A stretch of 64,000 nucleotides of DNA from Lutibacillus sp052034115 (GTDB taxonomy: Bacteria > Actinomycetota > Actinomycetes > Actinomycetales > Dermatophilaceae). This document shows positions 17,197 to 26,000 of the stretch, piece after piece (position 1 is the first letter of the stretch; each line of letters starts with the position of its first letter). The notes below the pieces were generated by a model. That model did not search any database. It was not told the DNA's origin and saw nothing but the letters and a program-made list of their open reading frames with translations. Both the position numbers and the translations under genes were made by a program. Location of the stretch: NCBI GenBank assembly GCA_052034115.1, contig JBPOIZ010000016.1, positions 1 to 64,000 of the forward strand. Direction: 5' to 3'.

Positions 17197-17619
17197 TCAC
17201 GGTGTGCTTGCCTGCGGGGTCGCGTCAGGCAGGAGCCTGATCGCCAGCGCCATAGGTCCGGAATAGGACAGTGCGAAGAGCATCCCGCCTCGCCACAGCG
17301 ACCCGTCGACCACCATCGCGATCCCGGCGAGGCAGCCGACCGTCCCGATCACCGCGACGAGAGTCATCAGCGCCATCCGCCCTGGCCAGCCGCTCGAGCC
17401 ACCATCGACGCGCTCTCCATCCCCGCCCCTCGTGACCCGGACGTTGGCCGCTGCGGCGAACCACACCAGGGCAGCGCTGGCGGCAAGCAGGGACCAGAGC
17501 GCCTCGAGCACCCGGCCGAACAGCAGCGCATTGATGGCGACCACCCCCAAAGCCGCCAGGCCGATGGCTGCGCTGATGGTCGGCGGCACGACCAGGATCA
17601 GTCGTTGCGTTCGTGTCAT
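17197..17619 (-). CDS. Hypothetical four-helix membrane protein
   Basis: 140 residues from ATG 17619, which has an AGGGGG ribosome binding site about 7 nt upstream. Four hydrophobic segments are visible (about 7-28, 34-58, 80-104 and 112-130) with a charged loop (RVTRGGDGERVDGG) in the middle. No family was recognised. It converges on the WS/DGAT gene and stands alone upstream of the second ESX segment. Confidence 0.65.
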   Translation of the reverse strand: MTRTQRLILVVPPTISAAIGLAALGVVAINALLFGRVLEALWSLLAASAALVWFAAAANVRVTRGGDGERVDGGSSGWPGRMALMTLVAVIGTVGCLAGIAMVVDGSLWRGGMLFALSYSGPMALAIRLLPDATPQASTP

Positions 17620-17897
17620 CCCAAACCCCCTGGTCAGCACCGCTGCCGGTAACGCTAGCCCGCGCCCCGCAGCGGCGTCACGTGCTCATCACCCCATCAC
17701 CAGCGGGCCCGCTCCCGGCCCTCGCACCGCAGCCTGGGTCAAGCGGGGATTGCCTCAATCGAAAGACGAACCCAGGGAGAGCGCGCGCGCCAGGGCGACG
17801 GCGGTTACTCTGGAGGAGCCCTTCGTGGATCGGCCGCGCGGGGTGTGCAGGGGGGCACTGCCCCGATCACGACCACAACCAGGAGGGGCAGCAGACC

Positions 17898-18212
17898 ATG
17901 TCTCGCTTTGTCACCGAAACCAGCCAGATGGAGCGTGCCGCAGCGCACGTCAACGAGGTGGATTCCTCGATCCAGCGCCTGCTCGGCTCGCTTCGTGCCG
18001 AGGTGGCCACCGCACCGGCCCACTTCAAGGGCGACGCCGCGCGCACCTTCGCCAAGCTCATGGAGGCCTACGACCGCGACGCACTACAGCTGAGCCAGGC
18101 CCTCCAGGGCATTTCGGAGCAGATCAGTGTGTCCAGCAAGGCCTACGCGGCCCGCGACGCCGACCGCAGCGCCGCGCTCAACGCCTCCGGCTCCGGCCTC
18201 AACATGGGCTGA
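17898..18212 (+). CDS. WXG100-family ESX protein with FxG in place of WxG
   Basis: 104 residues from ATG 17898 (AGGAGGGG 9 nt upstream). It has the helical-hairpin pattern of EsxA/EsxB-type secreted proteins, but the central turn is AHFKGDAARTF, so Phe replaces the Trp. A YxxxD-like export signal (YAARD) is in the C-terminal tail. The tail ends ASGSGLNMG, and the tail GSGLNMG recurs in the small protein at 33993. It is the first gene of the 17.9-35.3 kb ESX substrate run and is followed at once by a second WXG100 gene, the usual heterodimer partner arrangement. Confidence 0.85.
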   Translation: MSRFVTETSQMERAAAHVNEVDSSIQRLLGSLRAEVATAPAHFKGDAARTFAKLMEAYDRDALQLSQALQGISEQISVSSKAYAARDADRSAALNASGSGLNMG

Positions 18213-18256
18213 CCCGCGCGGTCACCCCTCACACCACGTTCGACGACTCGCGAGAA

Positions 18257-18556
18257 ATGAGCGGATTCATGACGGACCAGATCGGCGCGGACTTCCGCAG
18301 CCTCGACCGCACCCAGGTTCACATCGGCACCACGGCCAGCCAGGTCAACGGCGCCCTTGCCGACCTGAAGAACTACCTCAAGCCCCTGGTCGCCACCTGG
18401 GAAGGCGAGGCGGCCACCAGCTACCAGGCCCTGCAGAAGAAGTGGGATGCCGCGGCGACTGATCTCAACGCGGTGCTGCAGCGGATCGGGCACGCCCTGG
18501 CCGACACCAACAGCGACTTCCAGTCGACCGAGAAGGCCAACGCGGCGCGGTTCTGA
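18257..18556 (+). CDS. WXG100-family ESX protein (EsxA/B-like partner)
   Basis: About 99 residues from ATG 18257, or 95 from ATG 18269; neither start has a strong ribosome binding site. The canonical turn motif is present (VATWEGEAATSY), flanked by two helices. It is probably the dimer partner of the FxG protein 44 bp upstream. No YxxxD/E signal is seen at its C-terminus, consistent with one partner of each ESX pair carrying the export signal. Confidence 0.88.
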   Translation: MSGFMTDQIGADFRSLDRTQVHIGTTASQVNGALADLKNYLKPLVATWEGEAATSYQALQKKWDAAATDLNAVLQRIGHALADTNSDFQSTEKANAARF

Positions 18557-18627
18557 TCGTTGGCGTGGGGCCGCGCGCGGGCCAGCACCCGTCGCGCGGC
18601 TCCAGCGCCTGCCAGGGGAGGGACGAA

Positions 18628-19422
18628 ATGCCACCGGTGAGCGTCGTCGAGTTGACGACGGGAGATTTCGGTCGCTGGGTGCAGCGAGCGCGGCTTGTCT
18701 TGCCTGTGCCGCTGAACGCCGGCCATGCGGCCCGGATCGACCTCGACCTCGACGAACTCCTCGCCGTGAGCGAGGAACGTCTGGAGGTCGACAACGCCAT
18801 CGGTGGCGTCCCCCCGGCCCAACGGCATCTGCCAGATTCCGCGCGCGATCTGGTGGGGTATGCAGAGGGCATCCTGCGCGATCCGACGGCCTGCGTGTGG
18901 GCCGGACGGGGCGTCGTCGGGGGCGAGGACAGCCTCGTCGTCGGTTTCGCCGCGGGGGATGACGGACTTGTCGTCGTCGACACCGCCGACCGGATCACCT
19001 TGCGTAGAACCACCGCCGCGCACCTCGCGGCCACCGTCGTGTCGATGCTCCCGGCGGTCCGTCCGGTGCGCCTCGAGCCGGTCACGGTGCCCCGCCAGGC
19101 CCTCGCCGCGCTGCGCGCCGGCTCCTCCGAGCGCGGGCTCGACCGGGTGTCCCGCAACCTCGCCGCTGCGGCCGGCATACCCGAAGACGCACTCTTGACG
19201 CTTGCCAAACTGCAGGCGTCGCTCACCGCACAGGGCATGATCGGTGCGGTCCGGTATGACGGGGGCGACGTGGCACCTGGCGCGGTGGGCGCCGACTGGT
19301 TCGAAAGCACCGGCGGCGCTGTTCTCAAGCGTGAGGGCGCTGCCGGCGAGATGTGCTTCGAGCCGGCGACAGCTGCCACGTTGACCTCCGCCGCCATCGC
19401 TGCTCTGGCGGGTGCGCGATGA
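18628..19422 (+). CDS. EspG-family ESX chaperone-like protein
   Basis: 264 residues from ATG 18628 with a strong GGGGAGGG site 6 nt upstream. Size, mixed alpha/beta character and position between a WXG100 pair and a PPE-like gene fit the EspG family, which holds PE/PPE-type substrates in the cytosol until they reach EccC. Typical features are the acidic beta segment near the N-terminus (RIDLDLDELLAV) and a central beta run (LVVGFAAGDDGLVVVDT). There is no signal peptide or membrane helix. The assignment rests on fold pattern and context. Confidence 0.65.
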   Translation: MPPVSVVELTTGDFGRWVQRARLVLPVPLNAGHAARIDLDLDELLAVSEERLEVDNAIGGVPPAQRHLPDSARDLVGYAEGILRDPTACVWAGRGVVGGEDSLVVGFAAGDDGLVVVDTADRITLRRTTAAHLAATVVSMLPAVRPVRLEPVTVPRQALAALRAGSSERGLDRVSRNLAAAAGIPEDALLTLAKLQASLTAQGMIGAVRYDGGDVAPGAVGADWFESTGGAVLKREGAAGEMCFEPATAATLTSAAIAALAGAR

Positions 19423-19465
19423 GCACGATCTGTCGGTCCTTGCCGACGCCACTAGGGGAGAAGCG

Positions 19466-21145
19466 ATGACGTCATACCAGTCGTGGTCGGCGCGTCAGCT
19501 GAAGACCGCGGCGACGAATGTGGACTCCAAGCCGCTGTGGTCGCTGGCGAGCCTGGCCGACGAGGGCGAGTCGGCCCTGGACGCCGCGAGCGCCAATGTC
19601 CGCACCGCCATTCGCTCGCTCGCGGGGGAATGGTCGGGTCAGGCGGCGATGGCAGCCTTCCTCAAGGCAGGGGACACCGCCGGAGAGGCTGACACGACCG
19701 CGGAGGTCGCCAATACCCTCTCGGCGAGGGTGACGTCATTCGCCGACACGCTCGCCCGGTCGATGTATGACGCGTGTTTCATGCCCGCGTCCGACCCCCC
19801 CACGACCGGCCAGTATCTGGCCTCGGTGTCCCTGCTCGGCCCGGAGTTGGGGGCTCACCAGTACGCCTGGGAGGCAGCCCAGGCCGAGCGGGAACGGCAG
19901 GCGCTCGTCGCCAAGGTCGAGTCGATGGACGCCCTTGGGGTGCAGGCAAACGCGGAGCTGTCGGCAATGTGGGGGACGACGTTCGTCAGCCTGCCGCCCC
20001 CTCCACCCCACCCCTCGACCCTGGAGCCGGTGGGCAGTGGCGGGCGGGCGGGCGGCGGGCCGCTGACGTCGAGCGTGCGGGTGCCCGGCGGCGGCTCCGC
20101 CGGGCCCGGCACGCTCACGACCGAGGCGGGGACCCCGGGTGGCGCAACCGGCGTTCTGATCGGCGAGATCGGCGCAGGCTCGGGTGAAGCTGGTGGCGGC
20201 GGAACCGGCGGCCCGGGCGGCTCCGGCAGTTCCGGCGGCACCGGTGGTGGTGCCGGCGGCCCCGGCTCCGGCGGCACCGGCTCTGGAGGCGCAGGCGGCG
20301 GATCTGGGGGCGCAGGCGGCGGCACGAGCGTGCCCGTCGATCCCACCGGCGTCATGCCGCAGCCCACCGCCGGTGGAGTGGTCGGTGGTGGCACCGGTTC
20401 CGGTGGCCTCCCCTCCGGGGGTGGGATACCCGGCCATGGCACGGTATCGGGCACAGTGGGCGCCGGGGCCGTGGTCGCTGGCGGCCTTGCCGGCGCGGTG
20501 GGTGCCTCGACAGTCGGTATGCCGGCGACAACCCCTGGCGGATGGACGACCCCGGGTGCGAGCCCCGGATCGGGAGCATCCGGCTCCGGGACGGTGGGCG
20601 GGACCCGGCCCGGTCCGGCCGGCACCGGACCTGCCGCGGGTCAGCCAGGGGGATCGTCCGCGGGCCGTCCGAGTGGATCGTCGACGGCCGGGCGCCCCGG
20701 TGGCTCGACTCTCGGTCGTCCTGGCGGTGCGTCCTCAGGGACCGTCGGTCGCGCCACTGCCGGGCGGGTTCCCGGCACCGGGGGCGAGGGATCGAGTCGG
20801 ACCGGCGGCCGGGCCGGGGCCACCGGGCGTGGGTCCGGCGGTCGGGGGGCCCTTGGGCGACAAGCCGCTGCGGGGTCGACCACTTCGGATGGCGGGCGGA
20901 CCGCCCAGCGCGGGCTCGGCCAGATGGGCGCCGAGGAGCAGCGCACCGCCGGCCGGACCAGTGCTCAAGCTGCCCGCCACAGCGGATCGTCGGGCCGGGT
21001 TCTCGGACGGGCGGCAGGCCGGCGCCGCGAGGACGACGAGGCCATGGACCGCCGCCCGGACTACCTTGTGGAGTCCGACGACGTGTGGGGCGGCGGACGG
21101 CCGGTGCCCCGTGCGGTGCTCGGTGCGGACGGCGAGGAGGAATGA
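19466..21145 (+). CDS. PPE/WXG-like ESX substrate with glycine-rich low-complexity tail
   Basis: 559 residues from ATG 19466 (GGGGAG 5 nt upstream). Residues about 1-190 form a helical domain with a WSG turn (GEWSGQAAMAAF), like the PPE/WXG fold. From about 195 to 520 the protein is Gly/Ser/Thr/Pro-rich (GGxGG, GRPGGS and similar runs). The C-terminus is ordered again (RRPDYLVES, DVWGGGRPVPRAVLG), resembling the conserved ends of actinobacterial PPE-like ESX proteins. It directly follows the EspG-like gene and overlaps the next gene by 4 nt. Probably exported by this ESX machine. Confidence 0.75.
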   Translation: MTSYQSWSARQLKTAATNVDSKPLWSLASLADEGESALDAASANVRTAIRSLAGEWSGQAAMAAFLKAGDTAGEADTTAEVANTLSARVTSFADTLARSMYDACFMPASDPPTTGQYLASVSLLGPELGAHQYAWEAAQAERERQALVAKVESMDALGVQANAELSAMWGTTFVSLPPPPPHPSTLEPVGSGGRAGGGPLTSSVRVPGGGSAGPGTLTTEAGTPGGATGVLIGEIGAGSGEAGGGGTGGPGGSGSSGGTGGGAGGPGSGGTGSGGAGGGSGGAGGGTSVPVDPTGVMPQPTAGGVVGGGTGSGGLPSGGGIPGHGTVSGTVGAGAVVAGGLAGAVGASTVGMPATTPGGWTTPGASPGSGASGSGTVGGTRPGPAGTGPAAGQPGGSSAGRPSGSSTAGRPGGSTLGRPGGASSGTVGRATAGRVPGTGGEGSSRTGGRAGATGRGSGGRGALGRQAAAGSTTSDGGRTAQRGLGQMGAEEQRTAGRTSAQAARHSGSSGRVLGRAAGRRREDDEAMDRRPDYLVESDDVWGGGRPVPRAVLGADGEEE

Positions 21146-21558
21146 CGGTGTTGGACCCGCTGACCGGAATGCTCGACTGGGTCGAGCGTATGGTCGACTA
21201 CGCGTATGTCGCCGGTGCCGCTGGCGAGTTCTCGCTCGAGGCGGGTTCCTACCGCAGCGGCTACGCGCAGCTGTACCAGCTCTACGAGGGGGTCCGCGAC
21301 TTGCGGGCGTCCATCGAGTCCCGGGCCGTGGCCATGGTGCCCACCTCGGTGACGAGCGCCATCCCCGGCGTCCTCCTCGGGGCGAACCGGGCGAGGGATG
21401 CCGTGGGCAACCCGGCCAGCAACTTCGCGCTCGTTACGCGTTTGCGGCGCATCGAGGCCGAGTTGAGCGGTCTGCTGACCGGGATGCACGCGGCGTACCG
21501 ATCGTCGGCGGCCACCGACGCGCAGGCAGCCGCGCAGATCGCCAAGGTCTCTGGATGA
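21142..21558 (+). CDS. ESX-linked small helical protein of unknown function
   Basis: 138 residues, ATGA overlaps on both sides (with the PPE-like gene and with the second mycosin), so it is part of the same translational unit. Predicted to be mainly helical, with repeated Tyr (VDYAYVAG, YRSGYAQLYQLY) and a helical C-terminus (RLRRIEAELSGLLTGMHAAY). No signal peptide, no membrane helix and no WxG motif. It may be a chaperone or substrate-like subunit, but I do not recognise the family. Confidence 0.7.
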   Translation: MTVLDPLTGMLDWVERMVDYAYVAGAAGEFSLEAGSYRSGYAQLYQLYEGVRDLRASIESRAVAMVPTSVTSAIPGVLLGANRARDAVGNPASNFALVTRLRRIEAELSGLLTGMHAAYRSSAATDAQAAAQIAKVSG

Positions 21559-22943
21559 GTCGCGCTGCCGTCCGGTGGCGCGCGCTCTTCCTTGGTGCCG
21601 CAACCGCAGTCCTGGCGAGCGTGGCGGTTCCCTCAGCTATGGCGAGCGGTGAGAGTGGCACGGCGCAGCAGGCCCGCGCCAGCCAGTGGTGGCTCGAGTC
21701 GCTCAATGTCGCCAAGGCCCACCGAGTCAGCCAGGGCGAGGGTGTGGTCGTGTGCATTGCCGACACCGGAGTCGACGCCAGCCACCCGGACCTGGCCGGC
21801 GCGTCGTTTCGCCCCGGCGCGGATCTTTCCGGTGTGGGGGCCGACGATGGGCTGGCAGCACTGGGCTCGTCTCACGGCACGTCGATGGCTGGGCTGATCG
21901 TTGGCCAGGGCAGCGGCCCGGGGCGTTCATCCGGCACGCTCGGCGTGGCGCCGCGCGCCACCGTCATTTCGGTGTCGATCGACGAGGACCGGGGCATGGA
22001 AGAGCCCATCAAGGTCTGCGCCGACCTCGGCGCCGACGTGATCTCGGCATCCGTCAGCGCCACCGTTGACCCAGCTGCCGTCGCGTACGCCCAGGCACGG
22101 GACATCGTTCTGGTGGCGGGCACTGGCAACGCCGGAGCGCGCGAAGGCATCAGCGAGTTGGCTGGGCGCTGGGGGGTCCTTGCCGTCACCGGCGTCGACA
22201 AGCGCCTCGTCCTGGATCCTGGGGCCAACGCCGCAGGCCCGACCTTCCCGCTGCAGGTCGCCGACCCCGAGCCGAGCATCGCGGACACCGGTGGCGTCGG
22301 CATCGCCGGGCCGTTTTCGACGACCGGGTCGGCGGCAGACGGTGCGTGCGGCGGCTTCTTCGCCCCTGACATCCCCAAGGGCTGGGTGAACATCTGCGGC
22401 ACGTCACCTGCAACGGCGATTGTCGCGGGGGTCGTCGCACTCGTTCGTGCCGAGCACCCGGACCTCAACGCCGCCAATGTCATCAACCGGGTCCTCCGGA
22501 CGGCCAAACCTCCGACGACCGGATCGAAGAAGGTGCCGTCCCCGCTGTACGGCTTCGGTGTGGTCGATGCGTATGCAGCTGTCACGGCTGAGGTCGCCGA
22601 GGTGAAGGACAACCCGCTGGGGTCGTGCTATACCGGCGGCCGCGGGATCTGGGATTCCCGGGTCACCCCGACTCGTGCTGAGCCGCCGGCCGGTGTGAGT
22701 TTGGCGCCGGCCCCGTGGGATGCCCCGATCGTCGACGTGACGGCTGCCCCTCCCGCGACCGAGACTGCTGCGCCCGCTCCGACGACACCGGCCGTGCCCT
22801 CCGAGGCTCCGTCGCCGGGTGCTGCGCCGCCGACCACGGCGGAGGGAGGAAGCGGTTTGCCCGTGGCGATCTGGGTCGCGATCGCCGTGGCGGTCCTCGC
22901 ACCCGTCGCCGCGGTGCTGAGATCACGCCGTACCAGCCGTTGA
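21555..22943 (+). CDS. Second mycosin (S8 serine protease) of the ESX locus
   Basis: 462 residues: signal peptide (about 1-31), S8 protease domain, Pro/Ala/Thr-rich linker (about 385-430), and a C-terminal transmembrane anchor followed by RSRRTSR. The triad is intact: Asp in CIADTGVDASHPDL, His in SSHGTSMAGL, Ser in CGTSPATAIVAG; oxyanion Asn in AGTGNAG. It differs from the MycP at the window start in its motif flanks and lacks the Ala/Pro repeat. Two mycosins near one set of Ecc genes suggests either a division of labour or a dedicated protease for the surface protein that follows. Confidence 0.9.
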   Translation: MSRAAVRWRALFLGAATAVLASVAVPSAMASGESGTAQQARASQWWLESLNVAKAHRVSQGEGVVVCIADTGVDASHPDLAGASFRPGADLSGVGADDGLAALGSSHGTSMAGLIVGQGSGPGRSSGTLGVAPRATVISVSIDEDRGMEEPIKVCADLGADVISASVSATVDPAAVAYAQARDIVLVAGTGNAGAREGISELAGRWGVLAVTGVDKRLVLDPGANAAGPTFPLQVADPEPSIADTGGVGIAGPFSTTGSAADGACGGFFAPDIPKGWVNICGTSPATAIVAGVVALVRAEHPDLNAANVINRVLRTAKPPTTGSKKVPSPLYGFGVVDAYAAVTAEVAEVKDNPLGSCYTGGRGIWDSRVTPTRAEPPAGVSLAPAPWDAPIVDVTAAPPATETAAPAPTTPAVPSEAPSPGAAPPTTAEGGSGLPVAIWVAIAVAVLAPVAAVLRSRRTSR

Positions 22944-23051
22944 GGTCGACCGAACCGGTGCCGGAACGCTGTCGATGACGGACAATGGTGCCTACGTCGC
23001 CGCGTAGCCGGCGCTCGATCTGGGACTGAACGACAGGGGGTGGGAGCGTCG

Positions 23052-26000
23052 ATGGCTGCGCCGCGCCCACCCGCCCTCTCAGAGCTGCTCGCGTCCCAGG
23101 TCGCTCGACTGCGCGCACGTCGTGTGCGTGGACCGCGACGTCCCGCACGCCAGCGGGTCGCCCGTCGCCGTGCCGTAGCGGCTGCCACCATCGTTGCCGT
23201 GGGCTGTGGTGGCGTCGTGGCCCTGGCCACCCGCAGCCCCGGCTACCCGACCCAGCACGTGGAGGCCAACGCGGGTGCGGTGTGGGTCACCAACGACCGG
23301 GCCGGCCTGTTCGGCCGGATCAACGCTCCGGCGCGCGCTCTTGATGCAGCGTTTGCGCCGGTCGACCGTTCGGTGGAGACGCATCAACTGGATGTCCTGC
23401 AGTCCGATGGCGCGGTGGTCGCCCGCGACCGGGTTGTCGGCCGGCTCGCCCCGGTCGATGTCCGCACCGGACAACTCGTGCGCGAGCGGGCCGTGTCAGC
23501 CCCCGACACGGTCAGCGTCGCTGTCGGGGGCGGGACCGTCGCCATGCTCGAACCAGGCACCGGAATCCTGCACGCCACCTGGGCGCCGGTCGACGCCGTC
23601 GCGCCGATCGACGCGCTCCGGCCGGACGACAAGCCGACGGCCTCGGTCCCGCTGGCCAGCGGCCTAGGGGTCGCGGCCCGGGGCTCGGCTGCCACGGTGG
23701 CGGCGGACGGCGCCGTCTATCTCGTCGGCACCTCAGGAGAGGTGCGGGTGCTGAGGCCGGACAGCGCACCCGGACGCTTCGTCACGGCGTCGTCATCGCT
23801 GAATGCGTCGCTGCAGGACGTCCAGGTCGCACTGGTCGGCGAGCACCTCGTGGTCGTCGATGTCGTCGGCGGCGTGGCGGTCCTCCCCGGCGGTCGGCAG
23901 GTCGCGCTCCCGGCCAGCTTGCGGGAGGCCGTGATCCAGGCCAACGGGCCTGACGCGGCACAGGTGTTGCTCGCCTCGCCCACCGCCCTGGTCGCCGTGG
24001 ACCTGTCCACCGGGGAGTTGACCACCGTCTACGACCGGGGCACCGGGCCTCCCGCCGCACCCGTCGTCCTCGGCGACTGTCGGTATGGCGCGTGGGCCGG
24101 CGCACCCGGGGCGGTCGTGAGGCAGTGCTCGAGCGACCCCGCAACGCCGGTGTCCTTGGAGGGCACGAGCTCGCTGGTCGCCCCCGTGCTGCGGCAGAAC
24201 CGGACCTCCGTCGTCCTCAACGAGGGTGCCAGCGGTGGTGTGTGGGAGCTCGAGGACGGGACCCGACTCGACGACTGGGCCAGCGTCGCCCCCACACCGA
24301 CCGCCCCCAAACCCTCCCAACAACAGTCCGGCCCGTCGTTGGCGAAGTCGGAGAAGCCGCCGAGGGCGGTGGCGGACGACTTTGGCGCCCGCGCCGGCCG
24401 TACGAGCGTCCTGCACCCGCTCGACAACGATGCGAACCCCAGCGGCAGCGTCCTGTCGATCCGCTCGGTGACCGAGCCCCGACCAGGCAACTCTCGGCTG
24501 TCCATCTCCCCGGACGGGCAGAGTGTCCAGATCGCCATACCCCCCGGCGTGGGCTCGGTGCAGTTCGGCTACACCATCGACGACGGCAAGGGGCACCAGT
24601 CCCAGGCTCCGGTCGTGGTCCGGGTGCGCCAACCCCAGGAGAACGGCCGGCCCACTCTGCGCCCGGGCTACGCCAAGCGGGTCGTCCCGATCGCCAGCCA
24701 AGGCCGCCTCGCGCTGCCGGTGGTCGGCGACTGGCGTGACCCCGACTCGGACCCCGTCGTCCTGGCCTCCGCGACCGACGACAAGGCCACCGTGCCGGTC
24801 AGCTCGGACGGGCGGATCCACTACTCTGCGCCAGCCGCCAGCGGGTCCCGGCGCATTGCCTACGTCATCACCGACGGGCGCGCCACCGCCACTGGCACGG
24901 TGGCGATCGACGTGCTCGGGAAACGATCGACGACGACGTCGCCGGCGCAGACCGAACCGGACGTCGCCCGTGGCGAGGTGGGCAAGCAGATCACCTTCCG
25001 GCCACTGGACAACGACCTTCCGGGCGTCGACCCCACCACACCCTCGGCCCGCCTCGAACTGGCCGGTGAGGTGGTCGCCCCGGATGGATGCGAGACCACG
25101 ACCGACCTGAAGACGGGCGTGGTCACGCTGACCGCCGGTGCACCGGGAACGTATCTGCTCACCTACACGGCGGCATACGGCAGCGCTGCCTATGCGCGAG
25201 GGACGATCCGGGTGGATGTGTCGCCTCCTGCGCGCCGTGACGCCGTCCCGGTGGCCATGCTCGACCAGGCAGTCGTCTACGGCCAGACGCCTTCGATAGC
25301 GGATGTCCTCGGGAACGATGTCGACCCGACCGGCCGCCTCCTGGCCGTGCAGTCCGCCCAGCCGGTCGACGGTGCCGACGTGCGCGTCGCGGTAATCCGG
25401 GGGCGCTGGCTCCAGATCACCGCGACCCGACCGGTGCTGTCACCGAACCCCCAGCGGATCCGCTACACGATCACCAACGGTGTCAGCGGCACGGTTGTCG
25501 GCGACGTCTCGGTTCAGCAGCTGCCGGCGCCCAAGGACGGCACCCCGACCGCCGTCGACGACTACGCGGTGGTTCGTGCCGGGGACAACGTGGTCATCGC
25601 AGCACGCGACAACGACACGGATCCCTCTGGCGACGCGCTGACCCTGGTGACTCAGCTGGGGCAGGACAGCCAGGCCGGGACCTTGCCGGTGTCGAGCACC
25701 GCCGCCGACCCCGGTCGCGCCTACGTCAGCGCGAACCTCATCAGATACCAGGCGCCCGCGGTCAGCGCTATCACCACCGCCGCGATCACCTATGTCGTCC
25801 AGGATCCGTCCGGCAACCGGGCCACCGGCACGGCATACGTGACCATCGTTCCGGAGCCCACCGCAGAGCGGCCGAACAAGGCACCGACGCCGCCGGCGAT
25901 CGAGGGCCGAGTGGTGGCCGGTGACACGATCACCGTGCAGATCCCCACGTCAGGCGCCGACCCTGACGGGGACTCGGTGACCCTGGTCGGGCTTGAGACC

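Noticed and set aside
20184..22943. Upstream extension of the second mycosin frame to 20184
   Set aside because: The extension is Arg/Pro-rich shadow of the PPE-like gene; the ATG at 21555 gives a proper signal peptide and an ATGA overlap.
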